Assembly (NCBI GenBank): GCA_033060915.1
Contig: CM065378.1
Span: 11,915,001 to 11,979,000, forward strand
Direction: 5' to 3'
DNA length: 64,000 bases
Source: Euryodendron excelsum
Lineage: Eukaryota > Streptophyta > Magnoliopsida > Ericales > Pentaphylacaceae
This document shows, in pieces, positions 23,819 to 36,249 of this stretch (positions are counted from its first letter, which is position 1; each line of letters begins with the position of its first letter). The notes below the pieces were generated by a model, which saw nothing but the letters and a program-made list of their open reading frames with translations, made no database searches and was not told the origin of the DNA. The translations under genes and the position numbers were made by a program.

Positions 23819-25130
23819 TTTTCTCTTCTTCCTCTTGATCAACTAGAGTAATTTGAGATGGATCTATGGAATAGGGAAGAATTTGATCAGAAAACTAGAG
23901 TGATCAATGGTGGGTGATTTGAAGAGTGAGAGAGAAAGGGTCTTGAAGAGAATGGTCTATAGAGTCTAGACCCTCGAGAAAATTAGTTTAATCCTTTCAG
24001 ACACTTTGTATTTATACAGGTACTCAGAATTTTTTAATCTCCATATCTAATATAGTTTTTTGAGGCACTCAAGTATCCAACTTTTTGAAGGGGATAGAAA
24101 GAGATTGGTAGGGTTGTTATCTAGTTTTTCTTTTCTTGCTCATAAAGATCTCTCTGTCTCTCTCTACATATATATATATATATATATATATTTACCCAAA
24201 AGACAAAGGAAAAGACTGTGAAAGCATCAAATCCTCCTACCAAGTTGTTAAGAAAAAAGAGAAATTAGGGTATCCTCGTCTTGCTTGAACCTAAACCTTG
24301 CCATAGATGTATGGAGGGCTTGATGATGCACCCACCATCCTATTTATGGCATGTTTGGCCATTGCAAATAGGCCAAAGTTAAAATGGAAGCCATTTTCTA
24401 GAGCTATCCCTTTCACGGTGATGGTTAAATGTGAATATATCAGTAAAGAATTTGATTCTTTAATCCTTCAACACACGCGGTGCAACATGATCCTTTAATT
24501 ATGAGCTTGACTTCTCACATGGGAATCCACAGGGGCGGTTGGTGTGATGAAATTGAACCAAGTGTGCTGAAATGCATTTCTGGCCGCTCGATTGACTCAA
24601 GTTTTGCCCCTAATTTATCAGAATCATGTAACGTATATGGAAGATCACAAGTTGGAATCCGAATTGCATGAAAGAGTGAGTTTCTTCTATATTTGGATAT
24701 TTAACAAAAAATTGCCTTTCCTATGAAGGGTCATAAAGGAACGGTCATGGAGGGCTGAAGGTGAGTCAAAAAATCTGGCCTTTTTTTACGGACCTATCCA
24801 CCACCCCTCCACTCAAACCCAACTAGTGGCAAGACCGCGGACCATCTTAAAGCTTATATAGATACATACATATATATATATATATTCAAAGCTCTGACTT
24901 CTTTCAGTTGTGATAAAATATTATAACCTAATCTTTAATATTTTTGTGTTGGCTCTTCTGATTAGATGACAACCTATGTATATGCTACGTTGTTTGGTAT
25001 GGTCTTAACGTGTAAGATCTTAATGGGATTCGCGGCCCAAAAAAAGATATTAACGGGATTAGGTGCTTGGATCAGTGCAGTACCAGTCAACCTCGAGAAT
25101 TTCAGTTCAGAGCGAAGGATTTTATTGTTG
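23819..25130. other. NPF4 promoter side and spacer
   Basis: Upstream of the minus-strand NPF4 start. Holds the presumed 5' leader, an (AT)12 run at 24168-24191 and a short (AT)n near 24872-24886. Reading frames near 24300-24670 show no family signature. Confidence 0.45.
24168..24191. repeat. (AT)12 microsatellite
   Basis: A perfect AT run about 350 bp upstream of the NPF4 start codon, preceded by a TCTC-rich tract. Confidence 0.9.
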
Positions 25131-25484
25131 GGGTAATTACAATTCCTTATGGTTAAAAAATCAAATAATTCATAACCTTCTCGTAATTTAAACTTAAGTG
25201 TAAAATAGATAAAAAAATTATTTGAATTAAGGTTGATTTTGTCACACAAGTATTTTCATTATTTCATCACTCTAAAATAGAACATTAAAAAGATAATTTT
25301 GTCCTTTATGTCAAAATAAAATATTATCATTTACAGAGATATTTTTGTTATTTTACTAAATATGTCATGATTTCAATCACTTTGCACATAAGTTTAAATC
25401 AAAAGAGTGTTATGTGTTCACTTTTGAATCGCTTGGGGTTATCTGATTTTCATTCAAATTACAATAAGTAAAATGTAATTATGC
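25131..25484. mobile_element. Fold-back (long-TIR) element, copy 1
   Basis: About 354 bp. Begins GGGTAATTACAATTCCTTAT and ends in sequence whose complement reads GCATAATTACATTTTACTTA; the arms then pair imperfectly inward (AATCAAATAATTC against AATCAGATAACCC). Shared interior motifs such as AGAACATTAAAAAGATAATT and TGTCAAAATAAAA place it with the copies at 43039, 43602 and 53251. No coding capacity. Confidence 0.7.
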
Positions 25485-26595
25485 ATTATAATTTATGCAT
25501 CAAAAGTGGATATGCTAAGAATTTTTATAAACTGAGATTAATGAATTTTATGCCAGCACTGTTTGTTTAACAGGATAAGAGGCAGAATTGGATTAATTAA
25601 TCCCGAAGGATTAATTATTGCAGGGGAGCCTTTTATCCCACCGTACTATATAATTCTAGGGTAAAGGTGAGATAATTTAATACAGTGATTCAGGTTTGGA
25701 GGCCAAATGATTATTGTCCTGTGATTAATATTCTTATTTATTCTGCATTATGGCATTCCACAATATAAACATGGGCTTTTGGTTAAAATGAGTATTAGCA
25801 TATATAATGGCTGAGGAAGGTCTTCACTGTTCTGATAAGAGAAGCAGCCAAGGTTTTGAAAGAGAGGAGAGAGAGAGAGAGAGAGAGAAAAAGAAAAGAT
25901 AAAGGGTAATAAATTTAGCTATGAATGATATGTGCATAGAAAATGGGAGAGACAGCTTTGAATTACAAAGAAAGTGACCCAATAAGAGTCTCTGTACTTT
26001 TCTCGTGGACACAGCTTACCTCACATGATTCTTTTTAAATTTGTCATTTTATTTATTTTGTATTTTTCTCTGTGCTAGTATTATTATCTTTTGATCGATT
26101 GATATTTGTTTGGTCCAACCAATCCGGGTCAGTTATTTATTCATACATGTAATGTGGGGCCCAATTCTTCAGCCTATTTTCTGGTAGAGGGGCCTTAATT
26201 TTCTGTTAGAGCCTGACGTTTCTGATTTCCAGGCCATGTGAGTCCCCCAATCCCAAATCCCAATAGTCACTGCCGCGTTACCCTGTCGGACGGTCATCCT
26301 ATAATCGGATTCCCAACCTCTTTCTCTGCAATTGGCTTCCCGGCCTGTTTGGTTGGTACATTTTTTTTTAATTTTACTTTTTTAATTTATAAGAAAAAAA
26401 TTAAAATTTTTTACTTTTTTTCTTTAAACAAGACTAAAAAAGCAAAAAATAAAAATAAAAAATTTCAAAATCTTGACCTTTTTTTTACTTACAAACAAAA
26501 AAATCAAATACAAAAAGACTAACCATATGGGCTTTAGCACTATGGTATTCCTCTTACAATCTCACTTAAAGCACACAAAGCGGTTATGAAAGTGG

Positions 26596-26645
26596 GAAGA
26601 GACACATAAAAAGTGGATGTGAAGAGACACATAAAAAGTGGATGT
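26596..26645. repeat. 25-bp perfect tandem duplication
   Basis: A unit starting GAAGAGACACATAAAAAGTG is present twice head-to-tail (26596-26620, 26621-26645) with no mismatch, implying a recent local duplication. Confidence 0.9.
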
Positions 26646-29528
26646 GAGTGTAAAAGCGTTAATTTTTAAAATTTATAAGGTCGAGAGTGTACAAAATAAA
26701 GTTTATATTATATTATATATATGTAAAAATATTCAAAATTTTTTGTTAAAATATGTAATAATATTTTTATATTTTATAAATGGTTTCTATACCAAAATAT
26801 ATTCTATGAGATAACTTATGCTTAGGGAAACGATGACTTTTGTCAAAGGATTTAAAATAGAATTTTTTTTTAGTTCTACTCTTAAACAAGTCTTTTCTTA
26901 TTTTATTTTATTTTTTTGTATTGCAGTTAGGAGTATTTGAACTAACTTATACATACTTCAATTAATATTATATTTAATTTAATAAAAATCAAGTTATTCA
27001 CACTAAAATTAAAATATTCACATAGAAAAAAATCTCTTCCAACTACATGATTGGTCAACTTGAACCACTAGCACAACCCCTCCGCCAATCAAACAATCAC
27101 TTTCACTATGGCAACAACAAATACAAATGTACTATGAGTTTATTTTGGACTATTTACGGCGGCTCTCTCTTATAGTCTTTTTGTCAACAAACAAACCTTT
27201 CAAGTTTCAACGTCACCAGGCTGTCTCTCTCTCTCTCTCTCCCTGTGTGGATTAAATTCATCACCCTGTTCCTCTCCAGATATAGTACTCTCGCCATGCA
27301 GTCTACGACTCTACATGCTCATCACGTGTGACAGTGTAACATACGTTGTACCTTCTCCTTAGGAATAAACTAGAACCAAAACAAAACCTTGAAAGATCCT
27401 AGTCTAGAATGTGATTGGAATGTACCCACAATTTATCACGAGACTCCCGTAATATTGTACGGATTGAAAAGGTTTAAATATACGCTATTTCATTTTTTCT
27501 ATATTTTTAATCGTCCAAATTACAATTGCGCAGCTTAACATAACCCAGTACATAACTATGGAGTTGTTTGGTATCGGTTGTAAAACAAAGACTTGTGAAG
27601 AGATGCCAAGGTAGAGGCCGACAAGGAGGAAAAAAAAAGGAAAAAGAAAAAAAGATCAGTACACAATTCATCAGAAGATGAAGTTCAGATGAATTGATTA
27701 TGATATACAAGTGGATGGAATCAAAGTTGTATTCTTTTATGTGTGGTTAATCCTCAAAACTTTCCCAGGCCCTCCATCTAGGGTTCTGAGTTAGAAAAAA
27801 GGTACATGTTGCGTGACTTTGAACAATTAGCACCGCAAAGAAAATTCTTATTCTCCCTAACTTGGCCCCCCCAAAAAAAAACCGGCATCTTTGTGGCAGG
27901 AATGTTGGAATACTAGCTTTTAGCAGCCTCACACTTTATCCTTACCATATACTAATTCAATGTATTCCAAACTACTGTTTCATAAAACACTTTGGAATCC
28001 ACTTTTACATAGTTTGCATTGCCAAACATGTACAATGCCGTCCTTTGATGCGTCATTATTCATTCAGAATTTTTTTAGTAAATCCATGTATTCAGATTCT
28101 CGACATGACAATTTTTCGAAGAAAATTATCTTGAATTACATCGAAAGCTCAAAATAAGCTATGTAATTAAAATTATTATAGTGCTTCCTTGAATTTAATG
28201 ATCCCTAAGCTGCTAGGGTTTTGAGTCAAGGGCCTTTCAGCTTTGTCCCCCACATGAAACAACCCCATGCTAGGGTCGCTAACCCTAAACATTGTTCTTC
28301 TATTGTTCATGTACAAGTTTATATGTAGGTTACTGAAATATGAGGGATTAAACTCAGTGGGGACCTTCAGCTCCATATCAATGGTACCAGAGATTTTTCT
28401 TTTGGATACCGAAGTACCATAAGGTTCTTTTCAGAAATATAATTCCAAAGCTGCAAAAGTAAACGTTTACAATATTTCCAAAACTATTTGTATCTATGCA
28501 ATTTAATGATGTTAGTAGAGTGTTCAAAATCATCTGAACTTCCTCAAATTCAAATGACAATTCACATGCAATTAGATTTAAGGGAAGAAAACGTGCAAGC
28601 GAGCTCTATCTACTTAAATCTAATTGATGGAGAGAATTGTTGACCTTTTGTGAACTTTGATTTTCCCCTCAATTCTTGCTGAGAATATGGAGATTGAAGA
28701 AAAGTTGAACTACCATGCTAGAGATTGAAGGAACATTGTTGCTTATCGTTAATGATAAACCATAATCTTCTTTTATATAGAATAAGGTAAGCAATGACTT
28801 TCCTGCATGGGATCTTTAATACGGTAAAAACTCTTTGAAAAGTAACATGGTAAGCTTTCAAACTTCAAACTTTGACACAGCTAAAAGTAATTCTGCTTGT
28901 GGGTAGCCTAATGTTAATGCTTCACTCCTCAAAACCTATAAGAAGATTCCCTGATTTTCATGGCATTGGAACCAGATTTTATGAGAGTTATAATCATACA
29001 GTAATTGCCGTCCCGTAAAGGTAATGTAGCAAGCTCCGCGTGGAATTTGATTTGACGACTACAAAAAAAGTAAATTGTTATTAAGCATATATTGATTGTT
29101 GGTTAATCCTATTCTTGTTCTTTCTAGGTACATATTGTCTATTATGCTTAAACTGTGTATTGGTCAAAAAAGTACCTTTCTCATGGACAAAAGAACTGAA
29201 CATACCAAACGCGGCATAGTCAAAAAAATATGGTTGGAATAGAAAGGTATTCGTTGTTCATACTCTTCGCACAATCAAATGAAAGTCTTTTATCAGTCAC
29301 ATTAGTTCACTTTCTTTTTGGCAAGCAAAAATTGCTTTGACTCTTATTTTGTTCAGATTAGTAGAAAGCATTCTAAGAACGAAACTAAGCACCAATAAGA
29401 TCTCTGACTACCTTCTCACATTCATTTAGGCAAGTAGACAAGCTTAGCTCATTAAGACTCTGTTAGTTAATCTCATTGGACCCTTATTTTGGTCGTAAAT
29501 GTAACCTTAATTCATCACTACAAAGATT

Positions 29529-29570
29529 TCTTTTCTTTTCTTTTCTTTCCTTTCCTTTTCTTTTCTTTCT
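29529..29570. repeat. CTTTT/CTTTC pyrimidine tract
   Basis: An imperfect pentanucleotide run of TTTTC and TTTCC units, purely pyrimidine on the + strand over about 42 bp. Confidence 0.85.
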
Positions 29571-30785
29571 TGCTTTTCTCAGTTCAAGACACAGATTTCA
29601 GTATATGATGAAGTCCAACATATAGAAAATTCCTAGTCCAGATTCCCAAAACTAGTGATGTAGGTGGAAAGAGGTTTTTCTTCTTGAAGCTGTATTCATT
29701 TATTCAAGAAAATGGAAAAATAGTTATAATAATAAAAGAAATCAATTTCAATTTGCCAAACAAGTGAATCATGATTCCATGTATTTAACAGCTCACAATA
29801 ACTTCATGTCTTCCAATATATGTTCTTATCTTTGTTAATTTAGTGGAAAGTTTTCTCAAAGAATGTGAAAAGAAACAATTTTCAATTTTTTTTATTTTGT
29901 TTTTCATTTTTGTTTATCTCTTTTTTGTTAGTTGTGAATTCATATGAATTTCATCTGAATAGATAGAGCTCAGAGCTTCACTGCTGCAACATGAAAAATT
30001 CCTCAAGAAAAAGCCACAACATATTGATTAAAGACCTCAGTTTCTACAATTGTATTTTCGCATTAGGAAAAACCAAAAAAAAACTGGTGGGAATAAATTA
30101 AAAAACCTAAGCGGTGATAAATGTTATGCTTGTCTTCTCTTTACTGCTCTGGAAGCTTGCACAGATTCATGTTTGTTTCATAGCTCTTTTTCTCTTCTTT
30201 CCCTCTCAAAAACAATCTAGGTAATATAGATGCACAGCTTAACCATTAAGTCTTTTGTTGAGACTCTTAAAAAGAAAATAACTTTGAGAAACCTGTTGGC
30301 TGGCAATCTTGATCATGTACATTCAATTTTCTTGGCTAACTGGATGACATCGAAATGAAAAGAGTTTTGTACGAAACGTAGCATGATATGACTAGGATTG
30401 CTATGACACTGACGGCATGTTAAATGTGTATGCATGAATCTGCAAGGAAATGGTCTACACTTCAATTGCTGATAGAAAGACATTATTTTATAGAACCTGC
30501 ATTGACAATACAGGTGAGCTATTAATTTGCTGTCTAAACTGTTGATTTGCAGGCCCACCCACCTCTTGAGAAGCTTGTATTTCATCTGCAACCTTCTTTC
30601 AGCAGGTGGTGATTTCACTACTTAGTATAGCTAGCTTAACCTGTATTTAGAGGTTCTCAAAAAAACAAAAAAAAATTACTCTGTATTTAGCAGGTAGAGA
30701 TGTAAAAGTGGAGAACAGAGGTTCCTGGTGGCATGAATATATGAACAGAGAAATGAATTTTATGTTACTCAAATATGGATTTAAT

Positions 30786-32636
30786 TTACCAATAACCCTT
30801 ACAAGAACAATTCCCATCTTTGAAATGGTGAAATCTATTCCTGTCTCTCACTATGATCTCTCTATTATAAATTTCGGATATCAGTTCCGTTACAACATGA
30901 CAATCCCAACAAACACGAAGGTTCTTCACAATCCTAATAGGCACACCTACGTTTAAACTGATCAATCCAAAAGCAATGGCAACTTTCTCACTATGCTTAC
31001 ACAAAGCATCCTCTTTCTCTTCTTCTTCTATGTCAAAAAGAACCGGATTTGTATTAGCCACATAACCTGATAATTTCAGCCTACCAGATATCTCTTCCAA
31101 CTTTGCCTCAATTTCACCATACCTAGGGTGGGACTTATCCCCCACGAAGAACTCGTGAACTTCACCATTGACCTCTATAACACTACAACCAGGGAGCTTT
31201 CTGACACCTTTGGCCTTCATTGTTTGCCTCACATTACTAACTCTATCCCAGTTCTTGGAATCAGCGTATATATTCGACAACAGCACATAAGCCCCATGGT
31301 TCTTGGATTCTAGCTCTACTATCTTTCTTGATGCCAGTTCACCCAGTTCAATGTTTTTGTAGATTTTACAAGCATTAAGCAAAGCTCCCCAAGCACCAGC
31401 ATGAGGCTTCACTGGCATTTTATTTATGAAGTCTAAGGCTTCATTTAAGCGACCAACTCGGCCATATAAATCAACCATACAACCATAATGCTCAAGATGA
31501 GGCTCAAGCCCAAATTCGTTTCCCATTGAGTCAAAATGCTTACGACCTTCCTCAACTAATCCAACAACACTACAACCCCTTAAAACCGAGACAAATGTGA
31601 CCTCATTGGGCTGAACCCCTTCTTGTTTCATAAGGGAAAAAAGCTCGAGACACTTCTGACCAAATCCATTCATTGCTAGCCCACCCATGGCACTACTCCA
31701 CGTATAAACATTCTTCACTTTCATTTCCCAAAAGACTTCCATTGCCTTATTCATATTCCCACATTTTGCGTACATGTCAAGGAGTGCAGTCCCCAAAGTG
31801 ACAGTCATTGGAATCTTCTTCCTCTCTATGTATGCTTGTGCCCATCTGCCTTGATCCAGGGCACCTAAGTGAGAACATGCAGACAAAACCGAAACCATTG
31901 ACACCTCATTAATCCTCACACCTTCCATTTGCATTAGGTGAAACAAATTTAATGCTTCCCTCGATTGCCCGCACTGTGCATAACCCGCAATCATGGCATT
32001 CCATGCAATGGCGTCCTTCTGTGGCATATTATCAAACAAAACCCGTGCAAAACCGACATTCCCCGATTTAGCACAAGCAGTTACCATTGCAGTCTGAGTA
32101 ACCAAATCTGGCCCAGGAATTTCAGCGAACACTTTACGCGCAGAATCCAAGAGACCCAATTCAGCATACATATAAATCAACCCACTTTGAACATGTGGGT
32201 CAGTTTCGAACCCATGTTTCATAAGCGCGCCATGGACGGCCGGACCAGTTTCTCTAGCCAACAACTGTGCGCAAGTGCGAACCAAGAAAGTGAAAGTGAA
32301 ACTGTCAGGGTGAGGATTGTGACTAGACTGTAGAATCTTGTTGAAGAAGTGGAAGCTTCTTTGTGGGTTTGAGCTTTTGGAGTGAGCTCTGATCATGGAG
32401 TTCAAGGCGAAGACGGTTGGGTTCTCAGATTGGTCTAGGACTTGAGAGGAGTAATCTAGATTGTTGGGGTGTTTCAGAGCGATAGAGGCAACGAATTCGC
32501 CATGGAGAAGAGGGTCGTTAAGAAAGCCGTTAATGAGCAGTTGGGTATGGATTTGCTTGATCTCCATGAGATTGGTGCATGATTCGACGAGAGTAATTGT
32601 TGGGTGTTTTGCCACATATCTTAAAGAGCTCATCAC
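30786..32636 (-). CDS. DYW-class pentatricopeptide repeat (PPR) protein, organelle RNA editing type
   Basis: A single uninterrupted frame of 616 codons, typical of intronless plant PPR genes. PLS-type repeats run from about residue 75 to 430, for example TVFALNSMIRAHSKSSNPQR, DAIAWNAMIAGYAQCGQSRE and LGTALLDMYAKCGNMNKAME. The E/E+ region includes GCMVDLYGRVGRLNEALDFI and KLPGCSVIEVNGEVHEFFVG. The DYW deaminase domain keeps the zinc and catalytic signature: HSE at 548-550 and CWDCH at 576-580. The protein ends CSCKGYW, so the final tripeptide is GYW instead of DYW. Such proteins bind specific RNAs and support C-to-U editing in mitochondria or plastids; the target here is unknown. Two adjacent ATG codons open the frame, so the start may be one codon later. 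The N-terminus is only weakly targeting-like. Confidence 0.93.
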   Translation of the reverse strand: MMSSLRYVAKHPTITLVESCTNLMEIKQIHTQLLINGFLNDPLLHGEFVASIALKHPNNLDYSSQVLDQSENPTVFALNSMIRAHSKSSNPQRSFHFFNKILQSSHNPHPDSFTFTFLVRTCAQLLARETGPAVHGALMKHGFETDPHVQSGLIYMYAELGLLDSARKVFAEIPGPDLVTQTAMVTACAKSGNVGFARVLFDNMPQKDAIAWNAMIAGYAQCGQSREALNLFHLMQMEGVRINEVSMVSVLSACSHLGALDQGRWAQAYIERKKIPMTVTLGTALLDMYAKCGNMNKAMEVFWEMKVKNVYTWSSAMGGLAMNGFGQKCLELFSLMKQEGVQPNEVTFVSVLRGCSVVGLVEEGRKHFDSMGNEFGLEPHLEHYGCMVDLYGRVGRLNEALDFINKMPVKPHAGAWGALLNACKIYKNIELGELASRKIVELESKNHGAYVLLSNIYADSKNWDRVSNVRQTMKAKGVRKLPGCSVIEVNGEVHEFFVGDKSHPRYGEIEAKLEEISGRLKLSGYVANTNPVLFDIEEEEKEDALCKHSEKVAIAFGLISLNVGVPIRIVKNLRVCWDCHVVTELISEIYNREIIVRDRNRFHHFKDGNCSCKGYW

Positions 32637-33016
32637 TTCATTAAATCAGATATGATGAAAGCACGTATATATTTGTGTGTGTATGTAATATGTATAGGTT
32701 TTGTATGTCTATGGCTGCTAATCGATTATGGAAGTTCAAAGGGTTTTTGCCGCGTACTCTGTGTGGCTTGGTTTGTTACATACCAAATTACTATACTGCC
32801 CTTTATATATATATATATATATATTTTAGACATCTGGAGGCCATACTGCCCGTTTATATATGTTCCTTCCCAAGATACCAACCATGATTACTGCCTCCAA
32901 GTCTAACCATGATAAACTCAACAACATGGCATATCTATATGTCAATATGCTCAAAACTTGCTTCAATGAAATGTTAAAACATATAATTCAAAATTAATGA
33001 TCCACCAAGTTTTGAC

Positions 33017-33700
33017 TAGAGATGTCAATTGGGCTGGCCTAGCTGGGCCAGGCTGTGCGGGCTTCTATCATTTTTTGGGTTGGGACGGGTTGGGCCAAAA
33101 TGTGAAGAAAAAGACCCAAGCCCAACTCACAGCCTTAGAGATAGGCTTGAGTTCTGGCTTCGAGCCGAGCTGCGGGCTTGGGCCTTGAACTTTGGCTTAG
33201 TTTTTTTTTAGCATTATGTTTTTAAAATTAATAAATTTAGTTATAATAAATTATACACTATGATTCAATGAATTAAAAATTTATTTGTAAGCTTATATAT
33301 ATTTAATTTCTTTAAACTTATGTAAAAAAATTTTATACTTACATTTATTATTATATATAATTAATAAGATTACTAAGGTAAATTATTTATACAATTACAT
33401 TTATAAAATTAATTAATGTGCTTAAGAAAAATGAATTTAAAAATGAGAGGTCACGGGTATGAGTGGGGGTGTTTAAAACAAAATCAAATTAAATTTGAAA
33501 AGGAAAAAGCCATTTTGTAGGGGGGGTTCACGGGCTCATAGTTGGGCTCGGGCTCGCCGACCAGGCTCTGGCTTCTAGAAGGGGTCCCCAGACCCGTCCA
33601 CAGGGTGCTCGGGCTTGGGCCAGCTTGGGCGGGGCCGAGCCAGGCTTTGGCTTGACGGGCTTGGGAGGCCCATGAGACTCCAGCCAAATTGACATCCCTA
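33017..33700. mobile_element. hAT-type MITE with perfect 8-bp target duplication
   Basis: 684 bp. Left terminus TAGAGATGTCAATTGGGCTG; right terminus (reverse complement) TAGGGATGTCAATTTGGCTG. It is flanked on both sides by the identical GTTTTGAC (33009-33016 and 33701-33708). Both ends are GC-rich with GGGCTTGGGC/GGGCTCGGGC motifs and the centre is AT-rich. TAGGGATG-type ends and an 8-bp duplication are diagnostic of the hAT superfamily. No transposase is encoded. Confidence 0.92.
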
Positions 33701-33708
33701 GTTTTGAC

Positions 33709-35979
33709 TTAAACACAATTTAATTTGGTTAGCTTAATATGCATTGTTGGGCTCGTTTTGTTTTTTGTAAGTTTCTGAGACAATTAGTGTGAAGACGTAT
33801 CATAGCACTATAAGGTCCTAAGATTCTGCACCTCATTTTATTTGTATTTATGCACCTGTCTTATTCAGTCTATTTGTCTTGGAATAGCATGTAAGTAGAG
33901 ATGTTAACTTGATATATATTATTGAATATATTTTTTAACAACTTAAGCTTTTGGTATATGTGATTACTTAACATCTATAATCAAGTTCACAACATGGATA
34001 GGTCCAAGTGACAAAGCTAGCCCGTTGGCAGAGTGGAACGACGTTCGTTGTGACTATGTTTTGTATTGTGAGACATTCAATATGGTGGAAAAGTTTGTAA
34101 TCACGAAAAAACCATCTGTAACTGCGCGTATTTTGTCTTTCTGTTCATTGCATTGCATTGCTTTGATTCTGTTATTTTATTTTTTTTATGAGAAGTAAAA
34201 TAAAGCACAAAGGCTCAAGAACTACACGGATCTGCTTGGAGCAGGGTACAAAATTGAACTGAAAAGGAAACTAAGGGATAAAGGATTGTTCCTTGATCGT
34301 ATGAAGAACAAATGAAATTAAGAAAACCCCTCAAATTGTTATTGCTTTTTCCGACTCTTTTTAATTTTTCCATTCGATAAAAGAATCACGTCTTTCAAAA
34401 CTTAGTTCAAAAGTAGATATTTTTAACTCCCAGATGAACTTTTCTTCTTCGATTTGGTGATGATTTTCAATTTGCTTGTGCTCTCAAATCACCTTCTTTC
34501 TGTCTAAGAAATCCAGTCAAATCATATATATAGTGTTTTTTTTTTTATAATTTATCTTTTTTTTATGTGACACTCTAAATGCTCTTATACTTTTAAAATA
34601 CCACGTTAGAAATAATTTATTAGATAACTATTGAATTTATTTAGCTACTTTAAAAAAACAATTGAGTAATCTTATTCAACCGTTACTATTAATTTTATAA
34701 GATATATGTAAGATAATATTGTAATTGATAACAATATAGTAAATAATAATCTTAGTTGGATTAGACAACTATTAAGAATAAGATACTAAAAAGAAAGAAA
34801 AAAATAAAAGGCAAATCATGACATCTAGGGAAATAAATCACTTGCAAGATTTATGGTTCACCGGACAGTTATGACGTTATAAATCATAAAAAAAAAAAAA
34901 AAAGAAACACAACATAATACTTAGCAAATCAATGATATCATAAGTTTTTGAGTTTTATTAAAGTATATGTATCTTTGTTAGATCAAAGTAAAATATCTAA
35001 AATTCTAGAATTAAGTTTAACAAAAAAAAAAACTTAATCAGGTGACTATCATTAAATAAAGTACTATCGATTTTTTCAAAATATTATATTACCATAAAAC
35101 AAATTAGGATTGTCAAAGTATAGATTGTATACTTAAATATTTTGAATTTTGGATTAATTACTTATAACATATATATGCAATCGTTTTTCTAAATATTTCT
35201 TATCCATTCTTCTAACACTTATAAATTTGAAGAATACTTACTCCTCGTACATTGTACGAGTTGACACCTAGTGTTCATATTGTATGTGCCAAAGACGGAA
35301 TCAGAAATTTTTTGTCAAGGGGGGCCATGAAAGACCAAGTTAAAAATTTTTAATTTTGCGAAAGGGTAAGATAAAAATTCTTAAATTTTAGAAAGTCAAA
35401 GGAATATTTTTTTAATATTATTGAGGGGTTAAAGCAAAGATTTTTTTAATTTTTGGAGGGTTAAGATAAAAAAATTTTAATTTTGTTGAGATTAAGGAAA
35501 AAGTTCTTAGATTTTGAAATGTCAAATAACAGTTTTAAAATTTTAGAGAAACCAATATACCCTCTTAATATAAAAATACTCAAAATTATGAGTCATTTGA
35601 AATTTTGTCAAAGTAGAGACTGTGCCCCCATTATCCATCAGTAGTTCTGCCCTTGGTGGATGCTGCATTAAACTTCGAATAGTAGTTCTATACCTATGTA
35701 TGCCACTCTCTGACAATGATCTTATTGTTTTCAATAATTTACTATGTTGTCGATGTAGAGACGTCATTCTGGGTAGGGATGGATCGACTAAGGGTCAAGA
35801 ATAGACGATCGTCCTCATGAAATTTGGAGGAGTAAAATTTTTAACTCGATTTATTTTATATTTTGTTAAATTTTATTCTAATAATTTTTTTCACATGAGC
35901 TTATGATACTTAATAATTAATTTGAAACTTACATTCTAAATATAAGTTCTAATGACAAATTTTTAAAAGTGATAGGAAT
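33709..35979. other. Intergenic AT-rich region, repeat relics
   Basis: No conserved gene. From about 35290 the sequence shows repeated degraded phrases (AAAATTTTTAATTTTG and GAGGGTTAAGATAAAAA types) that lead into the hAT transposase relic, suggesting decayed transposon DNA. Confidence 0.45.
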
Positions 35980-36249
35980 TGGTGCGCTTGCTCAAAAGTT
36001 AGTTCAATTGAAAAAAATAGTATCTATCTATTAGTCTATTTGTTTGTTAAATTGGCATTGATTTTACCAGTTGCAACTGCATCGATTGAGAGAGTTTTTT
36101 CTACAATGAAGATTGTCAAGACTCCACTACGCAATCGCATGAGAGATGAGTGGATGAATGATTACTTGGTGTCATACATTGAAAGGGACATATTCAAAAT
36201 CATAGACAGTAAAACTATTTTGCAAATGTTTCAAAATATGAAACAATAA
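35980..36249 (+). pseudogene. hAT transposase C-terminal (dimerisation domain) remnant
   Basis: A frame open from about 35971 to the TAA at 36247 encodes YLLVYLFVKLALILPVATAS, then IERVFSTMKIVKTPLRNRMR, DEWMNDYLVSYIERDIF. This is the hAT-C dimerisation motif of TTF-type zinc-finger hAT transposases (LPVATASxERxFSxM). About 40 bp earlier the matching LAQKLVQLKK-like stretch is in another frame, so there is a frameshift, and no catalytic domain is recognisable upstream. It is an inactive fragment. Confidence 0.82.

Larger units (their letters stand above)
25485..30785. other. Long intergenic region without recognised genes
   Basis: AT-rich sequence holding a (GA)n run at 25867-25888, a 25-bp tandem pair at 26596-26645, a CT run near 27223-27242 and a CTTTT-type pyrimidine tract at 29529-29570. 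The reading frames present are short and lack family signatures. The last part is the 3' flank of the minus-strand PPR gene. Confidence 0.5.

Noticed and set aside
24307..24671. Two overlapping short frames upstream of NPF4
   Set aside because: No motif, no splice logic and no conservation visible; likely chance frames.
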